Positions 48,301 through 60,300 of a DNA stretch of 64,000 nt are shown here, piece by piece. The stretch comes from Trichobilharzia regenti (Eukaryota > Platyhelminthes > Trematoda > Strigeidida > Schistosomatidae): the NCBI GenBank assembly GCA_944472135.2, contig OX235270.1, positions 138,647,632 through 138,711,631 on the forward strand, in the 5' to 3' direction. The notes below the pieces were generated by a model that worked only from the letters and a program-made list of their open reading frames with translations, searched no databases and was not told the origin of the DNA. Each line of letters starts with the position of its first letter. Position 1 is the first letter of the stretch. The position numbers and the translations under genes were made by a program.

Positions 48301-51300
48301 CTGGACCTGGTATTTATCAATGATGCTGGTATATATGAAGCTCGCAAACGTGCTCCTCTACTTAATTCTGACCACTGCATCATACGTGTGCTGCCTAAAA
48401 TGTATTCCAAATCACACAAAGGTGTCCTCTCTCACCTCTACAGTAAAGTTCAACGGAGATGCTACTCAAAAGACAACATAGACAAGCTCAGATGCATGTT
48501 GAAAGACACTAACTGGGACTTATTTACAGAACAAACATTAGATGAAACAATCACAAACACTACCGATTATCTTAAATTCTGTTTCGAAATATGTTGTCCT
48601 AAAGAAACATTATTCATCCGATTTGATCGCTTATCTTCGCCATATCTCAAAAAGCTACGTAGAAATAAAGAACTGTTGTTCAAAACTAATGATAAGCCTG
48701 GTGTAAAAAAGTTAAACATGCTGATAAAACTGGAAATAAAAAGACTAAGTGTTTTATATAATCAAAGATTTTTGTCATGTAAAACCCCTTCTAATTTGTG
48801 GAAACTTTTCAAAGAAATTACTAACGGTAAGCGATGTATTTCTGTTCCATCTCTTAATGTTGACACTCTTAATAAGTCTTTCATACGCTCTTCTGTTGAT
48901 ACCCTTCCAAATGATACAAATCATATTGACAATAACTTTAGTGGTTTTAATACCGTTGATGTGCTTAAATGTCTCCGGTCTCTTAAGCCTTCTCAAAGCC
49001 TTGGTCCTGACGGCATACCTGCCATTGTCCTCAGGAATTGTGCTGATATTTTGTGTTGTCCTCTTACTAAAATTTTTAATGCCTCTTTATCCGGTAACGT
49101 TCTACCTTTTGCATGGAAAAACATTAAAATTATCCCTATACCAAAATCATCTTCTGGTTCTGATATTAAATTTCGGCCTATTGCAATTACTTCCCCCTTT
49201 TTAAAATTGATGGAAAAATTACTTTTACTTCGTCTTGAACCCGCTTTGAAACCTTTTAATGATCCTAAACAATTTGCATACAAACATGGTAGAAGTACCT
49301 TGGATGCTGCGGTTGTCTTATATCACAATGTTGTCTCTTGTGTAGACAAAGGTGCTAAATATGTTCGTAGTGCTTTCTTAGACTACACATCTGCTTTTGA
49401 CTCTGTACCTAGGGGCCTTTTATTAAATAAGCTATCGTTGACACAAACAGGATCCTGGGCTAAGAGTTGGTTGCATTCCTATTTTTCTGATAGAATGCAG
49501 TATACTGTATATAATGGCAAATCTTCTTCTACCTCGCTTACAAAATCCGGTGTTCCTCAAGGTGCTGTCCTCTCTCCTTTTCTTTTTTCTATCTTCCTAC
49601 TTGACCTACCTCATTCAAACGAAACTAACTTTGTCAAATATGCAGATGATCTGACTGTATCACTGCCTATCACTTCCGAGTCTGACAGCTCCAAACTTAA
49701 TAGCTTTCTGTTGGACATCAGCAAGTGGTCTAAGTCAAATGGTCTTATATTAAATCATTTCAAATGTCAGGCGCTTGACTTTACTTTCAAGCATCGACGT
49801 GACTTACTTGAACTAGTTAACTCGCATGATCCCTGTAGAATAGATGGCACGGAAATTGAAACCAAATCAAGCATTAAATACCTTGGATTAGTTTTTTCCT
49901 CTGACCTTTCATGGTCATCCCATATCTTATCTATCTCTAAGAAAATGTTTCGTCTTACCTTCTACATTAAAAAGTTAAGACAATCAGGTATCAACCAACC
50001 TTTAGTTTTGCAATTTTTAAACTCCTGTATTTTACCTATTGTACTCTACTGCTCTTCATTAATCTTTCTTGGGCTTCTCAAAAAAGATTATATCATATTA
50101 CGAAGAGTATTAAATGCTGTGAGTAGAGCTTGTGGTCTGCCACTGCATGAGCTCGCTAATACTATAGTCGAGAGGCATATAAATTCCTGTACGAAATGGG
50201 CAAAGGCTATACTGTCAGACTCTCTGCACTCCCTTTATTCACACCTGTCCCCTTGTATCTCATCAGGTAGGACGAGAAGTCAATATAAAAAGATATATGC
50301 TCGTACTACTAAGTATAGAAATTCTACAATACCCTATTTAGCGCGTACTTTATGTGACGAAGACTATGTTAGACGTGAAACTTACAAGTTACTATGTAAT
50401 TAGCACAGTGAATCGACCCTTTTATCGTTCATCTTTCTGTATTTTATGGTGTTACACTTTCTATCGTTTAAATCGTTACTCTGCTATTTTATATTAGTTG
50501 GTATTACTATTATTACTACAATTTTGTACTTTAAACATATTTTTCTCCGTATGGCACACAGTATTTTGCTACGTAGCTGCTACAACAATCGTTTTATTAC
50601 TATTATGTATTGTGTATTTTTAATTTTTTTTTGTCGTTTTTGGGTAAATTAGATGCAATATTGTACTGAATGCTGAAAATTCCTTGCTGTATCATGAGTA
50701 CTGTTTTTGGAATAAAGCAATTATTATTATTATTATTATTATTATTCACAAAGCTATCCCTACGCCAGCTAATCCTCGTGAACTAGCTGTGGCATCTCCT
50801 GACACCCTCAAGGTGAATTTTGAAGATTCATCCTGTTCGCCAGGTGGGGTTAGGTGAATAACCACACTTGGGTCTTGTATGCGTGTTTCTGAAACACAAC
50901 ATATATCGCTGGATCGGGATGCCAGGGTCTTGGCTAGTGATGCTTGTTGTCCTATTTGGCAAAGTGTCCTGACATTAAATGCTCCTATATGAAATTGGTG
51001 GCGTGGCTTTAGGAGACTATCGGTGGTGGTTTTTTGGCTTCCGTCGTTTTTAGTGGACACAGAGTGAAGAGAGAGTGAGGAGCCATCAAGTAGAGGAGTT
51101 ACATCAGTGGGAGGAAGGCAAGGTAACAGAGATGAAGATGAAGACAAAGATAAGTGAGGATTAGAGAGGTTTTGTGTGCATTTCGGATTGTGAGGGCGTT
51201 TGTTACTTCCCGGCTGTTGGAAAACCTGGGAGTACTGCAAAGCTGTTTCGTCCTGGTTTAGGACGCCTCATCAGTACGCATCTACTAGGGCTTGAACACA

Positions 51301-54300
51301 AGACTTTCCGGCCACGAGGTGAGCTCGTAGACCATTCTCAGTCACTGGGACCCAATCCAATGGCCCAGGAATCCCGACTTCTTCTAACTCCCTAGGTGTT
51401 TTTAATAATGTATTTCGCACATTCGCACCGATATTCCTACGCCTGGGAATTTTTTAAACTAATCAGCAGTAATATCAATAAGAGCTGGCCAGTCACAAAA
51501 TATAGCCAAAAATCATGAATAACTAGAAATCTCACGAAGTGAAAAGCAAACTTTGCTAGCCACTGAGGCAGATAAACGTTTTTCTTGTCCAAAGTCAACC
51601 ACATCAACAACACGATATTTGAACAGATCTAACTAGGTATCAGCAATAAGGCTATATACAAAGAATAGACAGCTTACAAATCACTTGCACAGTGAACTAT
51701 CTACATTACAGCACAGAAGTGTGTACATATCAGTTAACTGAATTTATTCCATGTCTTTGTGAACTGTTTGCTTAGCTATAGTGTTGCTAAAGTCGGAGCT
51801 GAACGAGTAGACCGAGTGTTCAGTATTCACAAATCAACCCACCGATTGACTTCAGTTGGTTTCAAAGTAGACAGACCGTTTGGCAATATTATATCTTGCT
51901 GATTAATAAATGCCATTTATTACAAGAAAACAAAGATTAAGTTTAGCAATTGTCACATACACTAAATGGTGACCAAAACAAACAAAGTAATGATAAACGA
52001 CTAGAGATAACGAAAAATAGGATGTTATACATCAAAAGCAGACAAGTGTAATTTTGAAAAAGAGGGACTTTAAAACTCATGAAATGAAACTTATTAGACA
52101 AATATTGTAAAAAGATATAAACTAACCGTGACGGTAACACTCCGAATAGTGTAGGGATGAGACCTTTAAATAAGGCTGTAGGTCCTTCATAACGACATAT
52201 ATCGATCAACGAACGAAGAATGACGGATCTTCGAAATCCGTGAGGTTTGGAATTTGATGGGCCATATGATGCAGTAGAAGAGTCAATTACTGGGGACTTT
52301 ATCGGATTATTATGCAAGGGATTGATTGACCTGAGATCTAAATCGAATCTCTGACCGTACTTATTACCAGACAGTGGATATTTAGTGTGAGAAAAACGAT
52401 TGCCAGACTGGTCTGAGGAAAGATTGGAAGTAGATGAAGTAGACAGTACAACTCCTTTTGAAGATTGAAGACGAACTTTAACAACTTCTAATGGACAAGT
52501 CAGAACTGCGCCAACTGTTCCACCAATGCTACAGGAAGCAGAATATACACAAAAAAGATGTTTCGTTATCGTGATTTAGTTAATATACAATCTAACTTCA
52601 AGCAGAATTCATTGAGTATAGATGTTTTGTGTAACAAGATTATATGATGTGTGGATAATCAATTCTGAATTCATAAAAGATTTTTGAACAACAGATGACC
52701 TTTAAAAAATTATTTTCCGATCATCTTATAATGAACTAAATGTGTCAATTGGGGTTGGAAATGATCGAGTGTTGAGTAAATGCAAAAAGACCGAAGTAAA
52801 TTGGTAATATTGAAAACCATGCAGAAGTGGAGACGCGAAGAGGAGATTACGATGGCAGTAAAACACATCAGATGAGCCTCAATTGGAACATGAATCGACA
52901 AGCTACTATGCAGCTTACGGGTTGGAAACCAGTTTCATCTGTAGACGTTTAAGTTTTGCAGGCCCTAGGGATGACAGTCACTCATTGCTGGATGATTGGA
53001 AATGCATCTTGCTTAATGTTTATAGTTATCGTCAAACTAAATTCCCTCCCTTCGCTTAATGTTTTTTTAACTCCCATCTTCTGATCTGTTGGTTACAACC
53101 TTTTAAAACCAACATTTGTAAAAGAAGAAACAAAGCACAATTCGAGGAAAAAGAGGACGAATAACCTGCTCCGACTTGTGTCACGGAAGGTCGCTTTTTA
53201 GATTCTGTTACCTACATAGAGTATGCTACTAATGGAAAAATCTAGTGTGCCTGGGGTTCTTCACTGAGAGACTATAGCCTTATTTACATTCCAAAAGTAA
53301 ATGATTTTAAGGATGTTTGTGTGATACTACACAATGATACAGTATAAATAACTATAAAACGTTCCAAGCATCATTTATTTCTCATAATCACATCATTCAT
53401 ACATCTTCATAACTCACTTTATATAGTTCTGCTATCCCTTTATGTCCATATATCCAGAATCTGTAACGCTTTATTTATATTGTGTGTGTTGTCTGCTGTT
53501 TCAATGGGCAAAAAGGGCAACAGTAAAGAACAGACACCAAGGCAAAATGGCCTTGAATCAACCAATAATATGGCTCGACATTACACATGAATGTTGTTCA
53601 TAATCTTCATTGCAAGTTTCACCCAAATGTTTTTATACCAATAATACAACGACAAGTCCTCCTAGGCACTACCATTTATACACTCGAGTGGAAAGGTTAT
53701 TCGCAACTATCATCATTCGACTATACTCATCATAATATGTGGAAACTATTTAAGGAAATCACTGGTGGTAAGCAGATAAACAATATTCCATATTCTTTTG
53801 ATGTATGTACTCTTAACAAATCTTTTATTTACTCTCCCTCAAATGCCATGCTTCCCAGCATCACTTGTGTTAATAATAGCCCCTTTCCAGGTTTTAACAC
53901 AAATGATGTTCAAAAGTGTCTCAAGTCTCTAAACCCTTCCCAGAGCTTAGGTCCCGATTATGTACCTAGTATTATTTTTAAAATATGTTCTGATATTCTC
54001 TAACTGATCTATTTAACAAATCTTTTTCCGATAATATTGTGCTTGCCGTTTGGAAGGATATTAAAGTTGTGCCCATACCTAAATCATCCACTGGAGCATG
54101 TGTCAAATTTAGACCCAATGCTATTACCTCTCCTTTTTTGAAAACTATGGAGAAATTACTTTTACTTAGTCTTGTACCTTCGCTTAAATCCTTTAATGAC
54201 CCTAAACAATTCGCCTATAAGCACAGTAGAAGCACTTTAGATGCAGCTGCCGTCTTATATCATAACATTGCTTCCAGTCTAGACAAGGGGGCTAAATTTG

Positions 54301-57300
54301 TTCGTGTTGCCTTCCTAGACTATACATCTGCTTTCGACTCGGTCCCTAGGGACATCTTATTAAATAAACTTGCTGCCAGTCAAACAGAATGTTGGGCTGT
54401 TAACTGGTTACATTCCTATTTCTCAGATAGAATGAAGACAAAGATAAGTGAGGATTAGAGAGGTTTTGTGTACATTTCGGATTGTGAGGGCGTTTGTTAC
54501 TTCCCGGCTGCCCACACCGTGGAAGTTGGTTGCGTGACCGCAGAGCCCAGGGGACAACTGCTTGAGGCCGGTCACACGCGGCCTGTTTTTGTTTGTTCTC
54601 TTTTGTTTGGTGTGCCTCAGTAGCATACTTATCACTCCTGCCCTGTGACACGGCAGCAGGAAGCGCGGTCGTTGTTAATCCGGGCCACGGCCGATCCGGC
54701 ATGAAATTTTGTGAATTTGTTTGAATCATGGTACTGGATGGGGTAGCTGCTTTTTAATTAACCGCTATCCAAACAACCTGCCTGGCATGGTAGAGCCTCA
54801 AGAGACATAAGTCTCAGCCAGTATAGCTTGATTAGGTCATTGCGGTGTTCAAGCCCGACCACCACGTCAAGGTAGCAGCTTTCGGTCGGGCGTAGAGTGT
54901 TGGGCAAGGAGGGAAAATCAATCGACGAGGCTATAAGGTTACATAGACTAAGATGGCTAGGTCACGTGCTGCGCAAGCCTAACCACCGCCTCCCCCGACG
55001 GGCATTGCTAGCTGATATAGGTGAAGGTTGAAAAAGAGCCAGTGGTGGCCAAACAAAAACATGTCATCAATCCATGAAATCTTTGATAGTTAAACTGAGT
55101 CAGGTAGGGAGATGCAGACTCCCGGGTTGGGGCCCTCGGGACTCTACGAATCAATGGCTGGAGGCAATAGGTGACATGGCTCAAAATCGTTGTCAATGGC
55201 CAGCGCAGATGTATTCAGTCTCTGTAATCTTTCATATTCCTTTCTACCATTACCCATTCTGTTTCACTCTTATACTCGTCAAACTCTATTGATTCTCTTC
55301 ACTCATCTTCTTGTCTACCTCTGTGTGCTATTTGGAAGGTGGCAACTCGAACTGCTGCACTTCGGTGCCAAGTTCTATGTTGAATCCAGACAGACAGACA
55401 GATAGAATGCAGTATACCGTATATAAAGGGAAGTCTTCCACTTCATTGCTTACTGAAGCTGGTGTCCCTCAAGGCGCTGTTCTTTCTCCTTTTCTTTTTT
55501 CTTTCTTCTTGCATGACTTGCCTCACTCTGATGTAATAAACTTTGTGAAGTACGCTGATGATTTAACGGTTTCAATGGCTGTTAACTCCCAGCTAGATTG
55601 TACTAAAATAAATAGCTTTCTATCGGAAGTCAGCAAATGGTCTGAGTCTAACGGTCTTAAACTGAATCCTTCTAAGTGTCGAACTATTGATTTCAGCTTA
55701 AGATGTAAACGACAGTTAAAAGAAGTCATCGATTCTCATGACAGTTGTAAAATTGACGACAATGATATAGGAATTAAATCAGAAATTAAGTATCTTGGAC
55801 TCATTCTCTCTTCTGATCTCTCCTGGTCTTCCCATGTCTTAGCAGTCTCCAGTAAAATATTCTGCCTGACATTTTACATTAAGAAGTTACGACACTCGGG
55901 TATAACTCAACCCCTACTCTTACAGTTCATAAACTCTTGCATCCTACCTATTCTTCTTTATTGTTCACCCTTATTCTTTCCTGGTTTGCTTAAAAAAGAC
56001 TATGTCACAATTCGTAGAATACTGAAGACTGTCAGTAGGGTGAGTGGTGTCCCAGTGGACCACATAGTTAACGTCGTTGTCGATAGGCATTTGACTTCAT
56101 GCAATAAATTTGCTAAAGGGATTTTGTCTGACTTGGAGCATCCGCTTTACCCTCAGCTTTCACCTTGCATCTCCTCAGGTAGAACAAGGAGTAACTTCAG
56201 AAAACTGTATGCTCGCACGTCTAAGTATAAGAATTCTATGATACCATACTTGGCACGTATTTTATGTGATGAAAATAGTGTCAGGAAAGAATTAACTAAC
56301 CTTTTTTCATCTAGTAAATAAACAATTTCCTCCAACCATCCTTATATACCTTCAAGTTTTACTTTTAATACTTCTATTATATTTATGGTCCTGTTAATTC
56401 TCTGTTTTACTCTCTCGCATAATTGCAAACACCAACTTATCTCCATGATGGCTGTAATCTTTGTTTTTCCCCTCACCATATCATGTAAAGAGAACGTTAT
56501 ATTCAATATTTTTAAACATGTTGGGATTTCTATACCACATTGCCAATACTGTGTGACACAAGCCAACGGCAATTTTCACTTGTATTATTACTATTACCCT
56601 AGCTGTTATCATTATTATTGCTATTTCCATTTTATATGCTGCAGGTTTTTGACACTACCTCTATTGTAAATGTGGAAAATTTTCTGTGATTAATTTTATT
56701 TATGATTTGAGGAAATTAGATGCAACATTGTGATCAATGCTGAAAATTCCATTCTGTATCACAAGTACTGTTTTTGGAATAAAGTAAATCATTATTACTA
56801 TTATTATTATAAAGTCAATCATACGTCTAAATTAGTAGGTCCTATAAGTGGAACTCATACAAATTCTATTAAGGGATCCTGGATCCATCTAAAAAACAGT
56901 ACTATAATAATAAATGGTTCCCGATATGATATACATCCAATCGGATTTTTTATATTGACACTGGTTTGATGTGTCTACAGACATTCCCTTGAGAAACTGG
57001 AACCAGTTTTTACAGCATCTTAGAGATAAATAACCTGTATAACTCAGTTTTAGTACATATATGTCTTATAAGTACACTTTTTTCTAAAATAAATACTTTT
57101 CACTTAGAATATAATTGATATATTTAAGGTCATTTAACTTTGGTGTCTATTCTTTACTGTTGCAGTTAATAATACTGCTGTATCAGAAAAACTTAAGCAA
57201 TATGGAATTACATTTCACCAGTCCCCAAATTTTACTCTCACCATAAGTAATGAATAGTTAAACGATTATCATCCGGTCTCTGTCTGTCTGTTTTCGACAT

Positions 57301-60300
57301 AGAACTTTGCACAAATGTGCGGAAGTTCAAGTCGCCACATTCCGTGTAGCACGCGAAGCAAGAGAAGAAAGTACAAAAAAAGCATAATAGAAACAGTGAG
57401 CAGAGGTGTGAGACAAAGGAGTAATAAAGAAATACAAAACAGTTTCATTGAAGATCTTAAGTCACAGGGAGTGGATGCATCTGCGCTGGCCATCACCGAG
57501 AACGATTTTGAGCCATGTCACCAATTGTTTCCAACCATAGACTTTTACCGTCCCGAGGACCCCAACAAGTCAGGAAGTCTACACCTTCCTACGTGACTTA
57601 GACCAACTGTTGTGGATTTCATTGACTGGTGCCAAGTTTTTTGTTTGACCGCCGCTAGCTTTTTTCCAGCCTGATCCTATGTTAGCTAACATTGCTCGTC
57701 GAGGGAGGCGATGACTAGGCATACGTAACACATGTCCTAACCATCTCAGTCTTTGTAACTTCACGACTTCGTTGATTGATTTCCCCTGTTTACCTAGAAC
57801 TCTACGCCTAACCTCCATGTTGCTCACCTTATTATGCCACTTTACACGGGAAATAGAACGCAGGCACCTATGATCAAAGACAGCTAGTCTTTTCATGTCT
57901 TCCACTCTCAGTGACCAGGTCTCACAACCATAAAGGAGGACGGAGCGGACTGATGAGCAGTACACCCGCCCTTTGGTCGATAGTCGAACATCTCGTCTAC
58001 GCCAGAGACGGCGTAAACTAACAAATGCGAAACGAGCCCCTTGTATTCGTGCTGAGATTTCGTCAGAGATCAACCCGTTGGCACTGGCTGATGGTACTTC
58101 CCAAATAAGTGAAGCGGTCAACGTGCTCTACCACTTCACTTCCTATTTTTAAACTAGGCGTCGATGTAGTCCAGTCCTGTAACATCATCTTGCATTTGGC
58201 GGGAGCGAATCGCATGCCAAACATTCGTAGATTGCAGCTCAAGGTGTTTAGAAGACTCTGCATTTCGTCAGCGTCTTCGCCTAGAAGGACTATATCGTCT
58301 GCATATTCCAAGTCAACGAGATTATTCCCCGGTAGCAAGTCAATTCCTGAGTCACTGAAGTCACCTAGTGTTAAGTCCATTAACACATCTATGATGAAGT
58401 TGAATAGAAAAGGAGATAATGGGCATCCTTGACGGACACCACTGGTCGTCATAAGTTCAGATGACAGCTCGCCGTAAGCCCTCACCTGGCTGTATGAGTA
58501 CGAATAGAGTGCCTTAATCAGTGCAATATATTTTCTTGGAATTCCCTTTACAGCCAAGCATCTCCAGAGAACTTCCCGATCGACAGAGTCGAATGCTAGT
58601 AGATATTTTGTTTTATTGCTAACCATTTCATTTGGATAGACTTGAATGCGATAGATAAACAAACAAAAGGCGATGACATAAGTTAGACATTTGCATCATA
58701 AGGACCAATTTTGAAACATGCCACGTTTGACTGCTAACTACTAACTCTATACCACCTAGGTGCTATAGTCAGACAAAGAAAGTCGGGCTGTTTTCCTTAA
58801 CAGTTTTACTCTTAATCACCATTTTGAGTCAGGGTAGATGAAAGACTAATTTACGCAACAAATCACTCAGCCACATGCATTAATCAACTCTTTTGACAAC
58901 TAAACTCGGTTGGTAATCTTATTTACTCGGAACTGTCAACGCAGACATTTTCCATAACAAAAGGATAATTAGAAAAGCTGATTATTTTCGTAAACAAGTA
59001 TAAACATAACTTTTTCCTCAAACCTTCAATGAACACTATTTATACTTTGACCGCAATCGTTCTTCATTTCACAAGTATCTATTAAACGATTTCAGAGTGG
59101 CATCAGATTAATACACAAACATTCTAGTTCACATAGTAAATGAGTCATCGAACTAACCAAGCCCATAATGTCAAAGTAGCAGTGGATGGTCACAACCAGA
59201 TTATGTAAATAAGAAGCTATCCTTGTTGCCGCTCAGCTTTTGAAAACGCCAAGACATAACTGATAATATAAAACTCTACAAATCATTGTCAGTTCGAGAC
59301 TTCCTAAAACCACATAAGTTATAAAGGAAAGAAAAAATTATCTACTTCGACTCCAAGTGTTCAAGCAGGAATAACTGTAAGTTGGTGACCTCAAAGTGAT
59401 TTAAGCATAAACACCGAACTGGAGAATATTTCGGCTACAGCACTACACGCAGTGATGCACAGCCACACAACAGGATGGGATAAGATGACACTACTAAAAT
59501 CTAACATGACAGGTTTGAGGGAGAGACTAATAACTGAAGGCTTATCTATTGAATCAGTTGGAAATACGTGTAATGAGTGAAGAATTATAATTAACTATCC
59601 AGTGTTGTACTTAACACACTAGGAAAGTAATAATTTAAAGGAATATCGCAATTTCTATAAACGATACAATGATATATTTGGGCCTGATTACTGCAGTAGC
59701 ATAACTTCAATCACTATATCAGATATGGTGTAGGCAAAATGTGAGTTGTTAACTATGTAAGAGTATTGAAGGCAGTCCCTATTGTTCGATTTGTTTTAGT
59801 GCTATCCAGGTTTTTATTTCACCTTAATTGCACAGTGAAACGAACCTAGCCAACTCAAAACTTATTATCCTAAGGTATCTGACTTAACAGAACTTCATAT
59901 TGCATGACTAACTTCTATGTAGATGTCTATTACGACATAAAAGTCATCGCGATATATTACATTCGGGAAAAATAAAGAGCAAGATTTAGTTGGTGTGTAA
60001 GCTACTAGCGCTACACGTCTTCAATAACCATGTCACATAACTTTTTGAATTGCACGGGAATTTTTAAAAAACATTAAATTCAGTAAGCTTAAGATAAGAG
60101 GATTTATGAAGATTAAAAACAGATCTGGACTCTACTACAACCAACATGAAAATCAAACTAAAATTATAAGGGATGCTCAGCAAGTACAAATCGTTACTAA
60201 AAACATAAAAAGACTTGCAGTTGCAAGTGGCAACTAAGGCTTCTAAAAAATCACCTATTCTCCCCTGAATGTTCTTATGCATTTAACAGAAAAGAACTGA

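Larger units (their letters stand above)
45186..51220 (-). mobile_element. RTE-type LINE, group A, near full length, split by a CR1
   Basis: On the minus strand the element starts at about 51220 with the endonuclease N-terminus: [43 protein letters not shown]. It is interrupted at 50747 by a CR1, resumes at 48096 with [42 protein letters not shown] and TDHALV (endonuclease end), then the RT and C-terminus, ending at tctgtctgtctggattcaac (45186-45205). Frames 47442-48044, 47095-47352, 46985-47188 and 45298-46899 show about three frameshifts. It is SR2/Perere-3-like in layout; the name is tentative. Confidence 0.9.

Noticed and set aside
50746..51240. A 164-residue protein with its own start codon
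   Set aside because: It is the N-terminal endonuclease part of the RTE, fused in frame by chance to a hammerhead retroposon at one end and cut by a CR1 at the other.
57315..57596. A 93-codon plus-strand gene
   Set aside because: It is the antisense of RTE 3' sequence; the same shadow appears at 28.4-28.6 kb.
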